This document shows, piece after piece, positions 34,460-45,410 of a DNA stretch of 64,000 nucleotides. A model generated the notes under the pieces. It made no database searches. It had not been told where the DNA came from and was given only the letters and a program-made list of their open reading frames with translations. Origin of the DNA: Isoetes taiwanensis (taxonomy: Eukaryota > Streptophyta > Lycopodiopsida > Isoetales > Isoetaceae); contig JAJEKV010000065.1 of NCBI GenBank assembly GCA_021234155.1, positions 1,807,567 to 1,871,566 of the forward strand. Reading direction: 5' to 3'. Numbering within the stretch: the stretch's first letter is position 1; each line of letters begins with the position of its first letter. Both the position numbers and the translations under genes were made by a program.

Positions 34460-35010
34460 GATATGTATGCTAAATGCAGAAGCTTGAATGAAGCACAAGA
34501 ATCCTTAACAGGCTATTAGATCGAGACAAGGCATCTTGATATGCCATGATTGCTTGGTATATACATCATGCTGGAAGACTTATGGCACTCCAATGCTTTG
34601 GAAGCATGGACCGCCGTGGGATGAAGCCTATCAATGTTACAGTTTCTAGTATTTTGAAAGTATATGGTAATGTAGGTGCCATAGTACAGGGCAGGTAGAT
34701 TGATACTAAGATACTTGACAATGATCTGCAATTTGACATATTGAGAATCTTGTGAATACATATGTCAAATAATGTTTAAACTTGCAGGAGACAAAATCAA
34801 TTTTCAGTCCTGGGGTACTATCATCACAGGTTATGCGCAGCTTGACAAGGCCATGGTGTTTTCAGTATTTTCATGACATGCAATGCCATGGCACAAAAGC
34901 GAATGTTGTAGTAATTACAGACATTCTTAATGCATGCAGTTGTACTGGCCTGATTGATGAAGGCATTTCGTATTTCAAAACCATGGGAAAGTTGCTTTGC
35001 TTGCACGGTT
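34460..35010 (+). pseudogene. PLS-class PPR gene remnant, downstream part
   Basis: Resumes at 'DMYAKCRSLNEAQESL' (34,460-34,507) exactly where the upstream part stopped. It continues in shifted frames with 'RGMKPINVTVSSILKVYGN', 'GAIVQG', 'SWGTIITGYAQLDKAM', and 'VVITDILNACSCTGLIDEGI' then 'SYFKTMGK' at 34,900-34,990. These are successive PLS motif phrases, the last typical of the final L or S motif before an E domain. At least four frame changes occur, and the E/DYW end is not seen. Together with 29,885-30,452 this is one dead PPR gene. Confidence 0.7.
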
Positions 35011-35489
35011 CTCTCCCCTTCCTTCTTATATTATTAATTATGGGTCTTGCAACAACTAAGGTTAATTTTACTCGTGATTCCTTACTGCCAATGCTAGTTT
35101 CAATATGTTTTAAATTGGAAACTTGACTAGTGCTGCAACAAAGATTGGCAACAAGTCCCTTTTCCCAAGAGCACATGGATTTTGTTAGTAGGCATTTGAG
35201 CACATGCAGTCTACAGCCTTGCCATGGAAATGAATTTCTTTAGATAACCAATGTATTTTCTCCTAAAAGATATTGAGTTATTGTTATTGTTAGGCTTTGA
35301 TGCCATTGTAACAGTGCCCCATACTCTCGTGTTCGGTAGGCAACGCATAAGCAAGGGCCCTCCATCTGCGACGCATTTAGTAAAATGAGACTATTCTCGA
35401 TGTCAGACATCAGAGGGGTCGAGATCTGGCCTTCATCGTCTACAACAAACGCATCAAAATGGCTTACATTATTAATCTAATGAAAATAT
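35011..35489. other. Spacer between PPR remnant and minisatellite
   Basis: No gene recognised. The frame of the PPR remnant degenerates after about 35,010. Around 35,330-35,460 the sequence becomes GC-richer without any motif. Confidence 0.4.
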
Positions 35490-35492
35490 GCC

Positions 35493-37590
35493 ATGCAGGC
35501 TCCAACATGCCACCTAGGCTCCAACATGCCAAGGTGGCTCAAACATGCCAAGGTGGCTCCAACGTGCCATCTAGGCTCTAACATGCAAGGTGGTTAGAAC
35601 AGGCCATGCGGGCTCCAACATGCCACCTAGGCTCCAACATGCAAGGTGGTTAGAATAGGCCATGCAAGCTCCAACATGCCAGCTAGGCTCAAACATGCCA
35701 AGGTGGCTCAAACATGCCAAGGTGGCTCAATCATGACATGCCTGCTCCAACATGCCACCTAGGCTCCAACATGCCAAGGTGGCTCAAACATGCCATGTGG
35801 GCTCCAACATGCCACCTAGGCTCCAACATGCCAAAGTGGCTCAAACATGCCACCTAGGCTCCAACATGCCAACAGGGCTCCAACATGCCACCTAGGCTCA
35901 AACATGCCAAGGTGGCTCATACATGCCATGCGGGCTCCAACATGCCAAGGCTCCAACATGCCAAGGTGGCTCCAACATGCCAAGGTGGCTCCAACATGCC
36001 ACCTAGGCTCCATCATGCCAAGGTAGGTCCAACGTGCCACCTTGGCCCCAACATGCCACCTAGGCTCAAACATGCCAAGGTGGGCTTCAACATGCCAAGG
36101 TGGGCTCCAACATGCCAAGGTGGCTCAAACATACCCACGGCTCCAACATGCCACCTAGGCTCCAACATGCCAAGGTGGCTCAAACATGCCAAGGTGGCTC
36201 CAACATTCCACCTAGGCTCAAATATGCCAAGGTGGCTCAAACATGCCACCTAGGCTCCAACATGCCAAGGTGGCTCAAGCATGCCAAGGTGGGCTCCAGC
36301 ATGCAACCTAGGCTCCAACATGCCAAGGTGGCTCAAACATGCCATATGGGCTCCAACATGCCACCTAGGCTCCAACATGCCAAGGTGGCTCAAATATACA
36401 AAGGTGGCTCCAACATGCCATCTAGCCTCTTGCATGCCAAGGTGGCTCCAACATGCCACCTAGGCTCAAACATGCCAAGGTGGCTCAAACATGCCACCTA
36501 GGCTCCAATATGCCAAGGTGGCTCAAACATGCCACCTAGGCTCCAACATGCCAAGGTGGCTCAAACATGTCAAGGTGGCTCAATCATGCCATGCCTGCTC
36601 CAACATGCCACCTAGGCTCAAACATGCCAAGGTGGCTCAAACATGCCACGCGGGCTCCAACGTGCCACCTAGGCTCAAACGTGCCAAGGTGGCTCAAACA
36701 TCTAACATTCCACCTAGGCTCGGACATGCCAAGGTGGCTCAAACATGCCACTAAGGCTCCAACATGCCATGGTGACTCAAACATGCCAAGGTAGGCTCCA
36801 ACATGCCACCTAGGCTCAAACATGGTGGCTCAAACAAGCCAAGGTGGCTCAAACATGCCATTTAGGCCTCAACATGACAAGGTGTCTCAAACATGCCCTT
36901 GTGGCTCTAACATGACAAGCTGTCTCAAACATGCCACCTAGGCTCCAACATGCCACCTAGCTCCAACATGCCAAGGTGGCTCCAACATTCCACCCTAGGC
37001 TCCATCATGCCAAGATGGCTCCAGGACATGCCACCTAGGCTCCAATATGCCAAGGTGGCTCAAACAAGCGGTTTCAACATGCCACCTAAGCTCCAACATG
37101 CCAAGGCTCAAACATGAGGGCTCCAACATGCCACCTATGCTCAACATGCCAAGGTGGCTCAAACATGCCACCTAGGCTCCAACATGCCAAGGTGGCTCAA
37201 ACATTCCACCTAGGCTCCAACATGCCAAGGTGGCTTAAACATGCCAAGGTGGCTCCAATGGGGCACCTAGGCTCCAACATGCCAAGATAGCTCAAACATG
37301 CCACCTAGGCTCCAACATGCCAAGGTGACTCAAACATATGCCAAGATGGCTCAAACATGCCATCGAGCTCCAACATGCCAAGCGTGGCTCCAAACATGCC
37401 ATGTGGACTACAACATGCCAAGGTGGCTCAAACATGCCACGTAGGCTCCAACATGCCACCTAGACTCAAATATGCCAAGGTGGCTCAAGCATGCCACCTA
37501 GACTCTAACATGCCACCTAGGATTCAACATGCCAAGGTGGCTCAAACATGCCACGGGCTCCAACATGCCATCTAGGCTCCAACATGCGGA
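35493..37590. repeat. 2.1-kb minisatellite of about 19-bp units in two alternating types
   Basis: Roughly 100 units. Type 1 reads CATGCCACCTAGGCTCCAA, type 2 CATGCCAAGGTGGCTCAAA. They often alternate, giving a 38-base higher-order unit, with variants such as 'catgcaaggtggttaga' near the left edge and 'catgccatgcgggctccaa'. The palindromic cores CCTAGG and CCAAGG recur. Because 19 is not a multiple of three and stops are rare, long open frames appear on both strands (for example 36,100-36,501 plus and 36,118-35,816 minus). They are by-products of the repeat. No leader, cas gene or constant spacer pattern is present. Confidence 0.95.
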
Positions 37591-37599
37591 AATATGATA

Positions 37600-38202
37600 A
37601 CCTTTGGAATTTTTGGTAGAGGAGTTTGGCAAGGGATAGAATAGAGGGATCTTGCGACACCCTTCCCCAAATCAAATCAGGCGGGGACTTTTGGGGGGTT
37701 CCTCACCGAGATGGGAGAGGCGGACCCGGGGAGATGGACCTCGAAAAGGTTGCCGAGGCACCTTTAGTGCCAGCCTTCTCGGGAGGGCAAATGCCAATGC
37801 CCCCTCTCAGGAGCTCGGTTTTCCCTATCCGATCGTCGGTCGCTATTCAAGTAACTTTGCTTCAAGTAGGTTCAAAAAAAATCCAAGATGCAAACCGGAG
37901 AACTTATCAAACTGAAGCATCTGCGTCGTCGTCGTGTAGAAACCCAAGTGTTTTGTCGTTTGGATAGTGACGGAGGCTGGAATGGAGATTCAACCCAGCC
38001 ATGTCGTGGGAATGGTGAAATTACCCTAGAGACTAAGTTACACGGTCATTGCCGGCAGCGAAAGAAACCACGAACCCTCTACATTGCGGTATTCCGCAAC
38101 CACCTCTTGGGCCAATTGACTATGAGCGTGTTGGACATGAGCTACGTTGGTGCTTCTTGGAGAAGGGGTAGTCTTACGCCCATGAAACTTGATCTCGGGG
38201 TA
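37600..38202 (+). other. Moderately GC-rich stretch with two overlapping open frames of unknown nature
   Basis: Frames of 113 codons (37,626-37,967) and 120 codons (37,888-38,250) overlap in different phases. The second reads 'LHGHCRQRKKPRTLYIAVFR' and 'SVLDMSYVGASWRRG' and ends in the left arm of the foldback. I recognise no domain. It could be an exon, a transposon internal region or chance. Confidence 0.3.
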
Positions 38203-39327
38203 ATGTCTCGACATTTTGAGTCCATTGGGCGGTCGGTTCCGCGGTTCTAGAGTGGGGGAGAGTTGTTAGTCCATGGCGGGGGCCTTCGGGGAGAGGACCT
38301 TTGTGGTGAAGCCCTTCGGAAGTTTTTAAGGGTTAGATCTTACGGTGTCAACACCCTCCTTCTACACGATGACATTGTGCAAGATCACGGTCGAATCGAC
38401 TAGGATATGGCCTCGAAACATAAACCATTGTGTTGCTAGGTTATTGAAGGGTTTATGTTATGGAGGTGGAGTTTTTAATCGATTGCACTTGGGACATGGT
38501 CAAAGAAAGCTGCTTGAGTTGAAAACCACGAAGCAATAGGAACTATGAGAATGGGGTTTGGATTTATCCTCCTCGGTATGACAATTAGACGTCAAGAGCA
38601 CCTTTTAGAGTAGCAAAATTGTTTGGGATCATTCGGGATGGCCAATAGATCCAAACTCTGTTATTTCAGTTGCCATATCCATGGCTCCACATGCATGTTT
38701 AGAAAAGGTGCACCTAGTTATCAAGAAAACGACCATGTTTTGGCCTCCAAAACATAAACCCTATAATAACCTTGCAACACACAGGGTTTACATTTTGGAG
38801 AACAAAACATGGTCGGTTTCTTGGATAACTAGGTGAATCTTTTCTAAACATGTATGCGGAGCCATAGCAACTGAAATAACAGAGTTTGGATCTATTGGCC
38901 ATCCCAAATGATCCCAAACAATTTTGCTACTCTAAAAGGTGCTCTTGACTTCTAATGGTCACACTGGGAGGAGGATAAATCCAAACCCCATTGCATTAGT
39001 TCCTATTGCTTCGTGTTTTTAAACTTCTTGACCATGTCCCGAGTGCAACTGACTAAAACTCGACCTCCATAACATAAACCCTTCAATAACCTTGCAACAC
39101 ACAGGGTTTATGTTTCTGAGGCCATATCCTAGTTAGATTCGACCAGGATCTTGCACAATGTCATCATGTAGAGGGAGGGTCTTGATGCCGAGAAAGGCAT
39201 CCTAAAACCTTTCGGCGATTGGCCCAAAGGTCCTCTCGAAAGGCCCCAGCCATGGATGGGCAATTCTCCCATGCGAGCGTGAACTGACTTTGTCAATGGA
39301 TTCAAATCGGGTCTTCAGAGATGTCAC
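38203..39327. repeat. Large imperfect inverted repeat (foldback), arms about 550 bp
   Basis: The left arm (38,203-38,762) and right arm (38,783-39,327) are reverse complements with scattered differences and indels, separated by about 20 bases. Landmarks such as 'gacattgtgcaagatc', 'gatatggcctc.gaaacata', 'gggtttggatttatcctcct' and 'gcaccttttagagtagcaaa' occur in the left arm and in reverse complement in the right arm. Each arm and the centre also contain a small hairpin CATAAACC(C)...GGGTTTATG (38,419-38,459; 38,752-38,792; 39,072-39,113). No transposase is present. This could be a foldback transposon or an inverted duplication, and transcribed it would make a long hairpin RNA. Confidence 0.8.
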
Positions 39328-40417
39328 TACAAAATGTTTGTTAGTCAGCGAGGCTTGACATCATAAGAATGGTTTACGGTGTTCCATGCCATATTGCCCC
39401 ATATAAACACAGAGAGTTTTGGAGGTCTTCCTGCATACTTACAATCTAGTAGAATATAAGATGCGTGATAGAATTAGCGTAACTTCCATATTTGTGAATG
39501 TTGTAATTTAAATGTTCTAAAGCAATAAATAGAATCATATATGCTAAAAATGCAAAAAAATCAAATGTAAAGATTTTATGTACAAAATGTTTTTCCTATT
39601 TATATTTTCAAGCAAATTTAATCCTTGAAAGCAACACATGCGTCATCTTCCCTTCCATCACCTTCATCGAATGTGATCAATTATGCCGCTACACAAATGT
39701 GCTAGGTTAAATTGAATTCAGCATCTTTGCTTGTTCCAATGATTATGATCAGCTTGAGTCTTTTAATGCATTCTTTATTGGGATCCATCTCTTCTTCTTG
39801 AAATTATCTAAATTCAAAATATTTTCATTTACCTTCATCATATGCCCATAAATCTCCTTTTTCTCTCCACCCTCTACCCCAAGCCTGCTTTACCGCTAGT
39901 AGTTTATATTTCTTTTAGTTTTAGGGTTGTGTATCCAACACCATATTAACAATCGTTTTACAAGCAGCATTATTATCATCATGAAGTCGCGAGAGAGGAC
40001 GAAGTCAATTGAAAGCTTTGCTCGAAATCAGAAAGTGTTGCATCTAGACGCAACAGACTCGCTTATATTTGCAAAGTTAACAATTTGTTCATATAGTCAA
40101 AGGCACAAGGGTCGTCTTCATGGGGGTCAATCGTGTCTTTGTGCCAAAACTCGGTATCTGACAATATGGTCACATCCGATATAATCTGTTGTTTGAATAA
40201 AGGCAGCATTTTTTGCTCCTTTCTTTCTTGTTTGCAATTTCAACACTCCGGTTTGCAGCTTTATGTTTCAGATAGTTTACCTTTCATCGGCTGGAGTTTT
40301 CCTAGAGAAAATATACAATTTGAGTAAGAAATCAACATGCTATTTTACTCAATTTCATCTAGAGCACTGATTCTGATTTTTACAAAGGTAAACCATCTCG
40401 AATTTGTTGATAGCAAA
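39328..40417. other. AT-rich spacer, possible unrecognised exons near its right end
   Basis: No gene recognised in 39,328-39,950. The frame at 39,927-40,184 ('RERTKSIESFARNQKVLHLD') lies just upstream of the ZYP1-like exons and is polar in its first part. It could be a decayed exon, but I cannot match it. Confidence 0.3.
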
Positions 40418-41537
40418 TGATTTTATTACTAAGAAGCAAACAGCAGAGAATGCCGAAGAGAATGCCGAAGACTGTAGAGCAAACACCAGAAAGAATGCTG
40501 ACTGAAAATCACAAATGTGTCCCAAGTTTCTGAAAAAAAGACAGAAGGTAAGTTAGTTGCCTCTTGGGTTATTTGTTATGACAAACAAAAGACTCATTTT
40601 TTCACTTTGCAGGATGATTTAATTGAGATTGTTTCAGAAATGAAAGCTGCAAGCCAGAGTGTTGAAATTACATTATAAGAGAAGCTTAATGAATAAGAAA
40701 GAAAGGAGCAAAAGCATTGCTTTATTGGAACAACTGATTATATCACGACAGTTAGATGTCAACCAAATTGTCAGGAATGCCATGATTTGCGTATTAAAAC
40801 AGAAAAACTGCTCGAAGAACAGAAAATTGAGGTATGCCCACAAGCTTGTGCATTGGTTTCCATCACAAGCTTTGGAAAATGTTAAGCAAAACCCGTTATT
40901 TATGTCATTTAATTATCCCATCGCACAGGTGGTTGCCACCGAAAGATAGTATTAGAGATCAAAAAGCAATCAGAGCATCAGCTTGAAGAAAGCAAGCAGA
41001 ACTTACAAGGCATTTGAAAGAGAGTTCGCAATGGAACGATCAGTAAACTATATAGATTTATAGCCCTGTCCATGTATGATAACCATGTAAAGAAACCCAT
41101 CACATTTATGTCCTCTATCCCAGATATTCATGCAGGAAATGAATGATATCAGAAGAAAATACGAAATGGAGACAAAAGAAAGGAGCTGCAAAAGGTGCTT
41201 TGGTGAATCATCAAACTGAGTATTATGCTTTTATGCTTACCATCTTAGATTCCAGGCGGAATATGAGTTATCATCTACAAGGCGGCACTATGAAGAGCAA
41301 TTGTCAAAACAAAGCTCGGTGTTTGCACAAAATCTGCAGAGTCTTCAACAGGAGCATGCACATCTGGTAAATTTTTTTTTTTTTAAAGAAAAAAAAAATA
41401 TATTTCAATTTAAGCAAAGTTAATTCTTGCTACAGGTTAAAGAACTTCATGAGCAAGACAAGAGACTGAAGATTTCTAAGTTCGATGCACATTTTCATCC
41501 TGACACTCTGGTCACCTCAAAGACAAATTATACTAAG
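40418..41537 (+). pseudogene. ZYP1: ZYP1-like synaptonemal complex protein, C-terminal exons, decayed
   Basis: ZYP1 is the transverse-filament coiled-coil protein of plant synaptonemal complexes. Exons bounded by GT/AG are seen at about 40,440-40,547, 40,613-40,831 ('DDLIEIVSEMKAASQSVE', 'CHDLRIKTEKLLEEQKIE'), 40,929-41,042 ('TRHLKESSQWNDQ'), 41,136-41,194 ('EMNDIRRKYEMETKERSCK'), 41,256-41,366 ('AEYELSSTRRHYEEQLSKQS') and 41,436-41,537 ('VKELHEQDKRLKISKF'). The 'RHLKE.SQ.NDQ...IRRKYE' phrase across the intron at 41,043-41,135 is a recognisable ZYP1 stretch. Exons 1 and 2 contain stops and exon 3 a frameshift, so this copy is broken. All text is heptad-rich and polar. The family call is from memory and should be aligned. 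Confidence 0.55.
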
Positions 41538-42040
41538 GTACTCTGTGATGTATCACAATGCCAAGGGGAAGAAATGAATACTCAAATGTGACAGAATGAT
41601 AGGTTTAAAGCCATGCAAATACTAGGTAACATGAACATACCAATGTAAAATATCTCTCGTCTATGCAGTGAAGTTCATTACTTTTTACATCAGAACCTCT
41701 TAGAAATTGCCAGTGCTTCTCTGTTGGCCTTAATCAAAGACTTCATACACAACAACTCTTCCTTGATGTTCACTGAATATGCCAAAGAAAGAGAGAAAAA
41801 TTATAATCCTAAGAAGTTAACTAGACTCCTAAGTTATTTGTTTGAGGCTGCAGAATTCACTGATACTCTTGAAAGTCTACCATCTGAGAAGTGCATTGTC
41901 CATTAGGTTCTTTTGCTCTTCTTTCCCAAAAACTAATGCTTGACTAGCTAGTTTTCCCTGGAAACACAAAAAAAAACCTTTATCCTACTTACTGACACAA
42001 CAAAAACTTTATCCTTACATTTACTGACTTTTGATTAGGC
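41538..42040. other. Spacer between oppositely oriented ZYP1-like exon groups
   Basis: Contains a 60-codon frame at 41,724-41,906 ('LIKDFIHNNSSLMFTEYAKE') that I cannot assign. A decayed exon is possible. The junction at which the gene fragments change orientation must lie in this interval. Confidence 0.35.
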
Positions 42041-42044
42041 CTTC

Positions 42045-42468
42045 TCCAGTTTCTGGACATCATTGCTTCCATTTTCTCGCTATGATTCAGCCTTTCTTGC
42101 AACTTCTCTTCTTTGTGTCATTGAGATGTTAAAAGATCCACGTTAATCCTAATTTTAATTTCAGAGTGATTCGAACCATCCAGTACTTCTAATATACCTA
42201 ATGTTTCGTGGACGGTTTCAGTAATCTGATAGAATAACGCTTTATTGGACAAGATTTTGGAATCAAGTCCATTCCAGAGTTTTGTGTCCTCCTTTTGCTT
42301 CACTTTCAGCATGGCATTCTGATTGTCAAATTCTTGAAGCTTTAGCTCGAGAGAAAAGCTTAGAGTTCTGCGGTAAAGAGTGTTGCCAAATTGCATAGGT
42401 TAGAGTTTACTTACCGCCATCTGCAAACCGGTCTTGTCTTCACACAAGCTTGTTCTCGCGCTATGGAT
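42045..42468 (-). pseudogene. ZYP1: ZYP1-like protein, N-terminal-half exons, inverted
   Basis: On the minus strand: exon 42,468-42,415 ('TSLCEDKTGLQMA', acceptor TGCAG and donor GTAAGT), exon 42,367-42,198 ('LKLQEFDNQNAMLKVKQKED' then 'TKLWNGLDSKILSNKALFYQ' then 'ITETVHETL', acceptor CGCAG, donor GTATAT), and a further piece near 42,115-42,045 ('EEKLQERLNHSEKMEAMMS'). The 'LW.GL.SK..S.K.L..Q.TETV' stretch matches a conserved segment in the N-terminal half of ZYP1. In a normal gene it would lie upstream of, and on the same strand as, the exons at 40.4-41.5 kb. Introns and splice sites are retained, so this is rearranged genomic DNA and not a retrocopy. Confidence 0.55.
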
Positions 42469-42924
42469 CTGCATATTTCCAGTTAGAAAATCTCATATAC
42501 TAAATCGCCCAAGCTGAATAGGGCTGAGTAATGAGAACATTTCCCGAAAGAAAAGAATATCACCTGCTGTAAGCTTTTAAGTTAGTAAGACTCCGCCATT
42601 CTTGTATCCGACTTCATAATCAGATCCCTAACAAATTGGCGAGGCTGATCTTTGGCCCTAAAGGATGCGATATGCAAACTTTTGTTTCAGGATTTTCGGA
42701 TCCAAAATTTCTGATCATTTTCTGCATTCAAAAGTGCTGATCCAACTGATGAGTGGACGATTTTTTTGCGAATTTGATATCCAGTAAGAAACCTCAGATG
42801 CCCTGTTGCATATAAAGGGGTTCTCGATTTGTTAAGTTCACTCAAAGGTAATGCCATTTCCACTTGTACATAGCATGGTGGCCTGCCTCCAGGTATTTCG
42901 TTTTGGTAAAGGATTTGTTACCTG
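42469..42924. other. Spacer upstream of inverted ZYP1-like exons
   Basis: Nothing coding recognised. On the minus strand further ZYP1 exons would be expected here, but no heptad-rich frame is evident. Confidence 0.35.
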
Positions 42925-43262
42925 ATGGCATCTAGACCTCAACCACCCTCTCCACGCTGGCAGCTTAGAGTGGAAGAGACTCGCTTTTCAAAGGTATGGA
43001 GTTCTATTTGGTGTAAAGGCATCCCCCCAAAGCAATCGGTTCTTCTTTGGCAGATTGATCATCGAGCTCTTCGAACAAATGCCAGAGTGCACTCTTTCAA
43101 ACCAATCGTGCGCCCTTTATGCCAAGTTTGTAAGTCTGCCTCAAAAACCATTGAGCATTGCTGTCCTGACATTCAGTGTATTTGGGAATGGACATGTACT
43201 TGTTTTCGCCATCGCCCTAACAATCAGCACCTGCTATTGGGTTTGTTTCTTGCAAATTGGCC
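42925..43262 (+). pseudogene. L1 ORF2 C-terminal zf-RVT zinc-binding domain
   Basis: The frame reads 'FSKVWSSIWCKGIPPKQSVL', 'LLWQIDHRALRTNARVHSF', 'PLCQVCKSASKTIEHCCPDI' and 'CIWEW'. This is the zf-RVT domain at the end of plant L1 ORF2: [W..iW....P.k...f.W....r.L.T...L......CxxC....E...H.f..C...W.W]. The cysteines and histidine are present. Only this end of the element is left, as no RT precedes it. An (AGAT)n run follows at 43,271-43,292. Confidence 0.7.
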
Positions 43263-43270
43263 TCGCCTAA

Positions 43271-43292
43271 AGATAGATAGATAGATAGATAG
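43271..43292 (+). repeat. (AGAT)n microsatellite
   Basis: Five to six AGAT units immediately after the L1 zinc-domain frame. Confidence 0.85.
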
Positions 43293-45176
43293 TATTTTTA
43301 CGTCATGCCTTTATTATCTGTCGGGCCATCATTTGTTGGGTCATCTCATTTCACATTTTCGAACAACTATAATCATATAGCACAACTTTGATATTTGGTT
43401 AGGTTTTCAAATCCGTTGTCCCTCATAAATCCAAAAACATAGATAGTTTAGAACACACAATATCTTGCAACAATGATTTTGTTGTAGGTGGATCCTGACC
43501 TCCACACATGCAAGAATATACCACACAAATATTCCACTCAATAGCCATGCAAGTGTCATCGCGACACACTAGAATTCGGACAAACTCCAAACAATATAAA
43601 ATGCACATCAGCCCTCACTGGGATCACAACAACATCTAATGACGAGGCAACCATCACAAGAACATTTACTTTCTATAAATGGGTTGGGCATTCACATTTT
43701 CCATTGTTAATGGGTCTCGCACATGTGCTTCTATCCCAATTGTCCACTCTATCCCTAACTTTGTGGTGGTCAAAAGTGGCAATCAATATAAGAAGTTAAC
43801 TTTTTAAATGGTCTAGAACTTGTCTTTATGTCTCAAATTGGCGTACACTTTCATTTGCTAGTCCTCCATCCTATACTAGATATTTTGTATCACCAACGTC
43901 TAATGTTCAACCCCCTGAAGACTCCGTGTGTTGCATCTGTTGCCCCTTCAGTTGTTTCTTCATCTTCAGCCACAAACTCTGTTACTACTTCTATGATTTC
44001 AACTTCAGTCACCACTTCTTCCATATTTACATCTTCTTTTGTTTCTTCTTTAGTGAGTTCTCTCCTGATCCTGGCATCTCCTCTTATGTCTTCCTTACCT
44101 AAGGCGTCTTTAATGACAGTATGAGATGTCACGTGCTATTGTCCCATTTGTTGCACCTGTGACCACATCTTATGTGCCTCGAACAGTGCAACGCCTAATA
44201 TGGTGGTAGTTCCACCATCCTTGTGGAGAAATCTCATGTAGCGCAGGTGGAAGCTCCACTAGCTTCCTCTATAATGATTCCCTTTGACTTCAATGCAGTT
44301 GAGTCTGCCCGGTGCATTAAGCAAGATAAGGGTCATAGTGATGGTTGGAGACATGTTTGATTTAAGATGGCATCTGGCAAAAACGAGCTCCAACAGTTCA
44401 TCTTGGTGATGTAGAATCTAAGGTTTACTTTGCACATAGATAAGCAGAGGGTCCTAGGTATCTTTGCACAGAGGGACTATTTTTCCTCTGGGTTTTAGAC
44501 CTGTACCTCAGTTTTTTGTATTTATTTTCATGATTTAATGTGAACATATCTGTCATCTTCTAAAAAAAATCATCACACAATAAAAAATATAAAATCATGT
44601 TTCTGCATAATGTTAGTTGTGGTTCATGGGCAGTAGTGCAATTTCACACCAACTAAAACAATTTAATCAACTCTATCATTATAGGAGACTTCAACATCAC
44701 AGAATGCGAAAGTGAGGACATGCAATATTAGGAAGAATGATGCCAAAGCTCACATAATAAGTCATCTTCTTGAGGCTCGCGGGCTAGGTGCAATTGAATT
44801 ATTGCACCTAAAGACAACATTGTGTCTTGATACTATTCAAGTCAATATTAAACCCACAAGATATAGTGAAGATACAGACGACGCATTATCTCAAGCATCA
44901 TATGTTAATGATGACACCAATAAAGGAGATACTGATTTCAGTTTTTGATATTCAATAACCTCTCCTCCACGAGATGAGATTGGAAGTATTGGGCAACTAA
45001 GTCCTGATAGCATTAGTGATGACTATACTGAAGATGATGGAGTTCCAAGCATTTTAATTTGTATATAAATTTGTGCTTGCATTTGGATGATGATATGAAT
45101 TGGCGACATTGATCATTTATGCAATTACATGAAGTGCATACAGAATATGTAATAAAACATTGATATAAAATTATAG
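43293..45176. other. AT-rich stretch, possible L1 3' debris
   Basis: The text around 44,340-44,570 ends in 'cttctaaaaaaaatca', reminiscent of an L1 poly(A) end and perhaps the tail of the element whose zinc domain is at 42.9 kb. The serine-rich frame at 43,828-44,124 and the acidic frame at 44,712-44,948 match nothing I know. Near 44,683 'IIGDFNITECE' could be read as an L1 endonuclease GDFN motif, but the following frame does not continue it. Confidence 0.3.
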
Positions 45177-45404
45177 AACTACTAGAAATGGAAAAACCAT
45201 GGAAAAGAACCACCCTCATGGGCATCTCTTAAACAACTCAAAACAGAATACATGCTGAAGTCTCAAGAGCTCTACTAGAGTTCGGTGCTTCTAGTGGTAC
45301 ATCACTTTACCTGCCTCTTTTTTCAGCATGTATTCTGTTTTGAGTTGTTTAAGAGATGCCCATGAGGGTGGTTCTTTTCCATGGTTTTTCCATTTCTAGT
45401 AGTT
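45177..45404. repeat. Perfect 82-bp inverted repeat, 64-bp loop
   Basis: Left arm 45,177-45,258 and right arm 45,323-45,404 are perfect reverse complements by my reading, starting AACTACTAGAAATGG and ending at the loop with CATGCTGA. Perfect arms in otherwise decayed DNA imply a recent origin or gene-conversion-like correction. A MITE-like foldback or a small-RNA precursor are the two obvious readings. Confidence 0.9.
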
Positions 45405-45410
45405 CTAGAA

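Noticed and set aside
35816-36501. Long open frames with repeated HLGSNMPRWLKHA or ACWSHLGM text
   Set aside because: They are translations of the 19-bp minisatellite on both strands and have no independent support.
35493-37590. CRISPR-like array (regular repeats)
   Set aside because: Units are contiguous with no unique spacers, no cas genes are near, and the surroundings are eukaryotic.
39927-40184. First exon of the ZYP1-like gene
   Set aside because: Polar but without heptads or matches, and no splice site connects it convincingly to the next exon.
44680-44960. L1 endonuclease GDFN motif
   Set aside because: A single short phrase, and no preceding or following endonuclease motifs in any frame.
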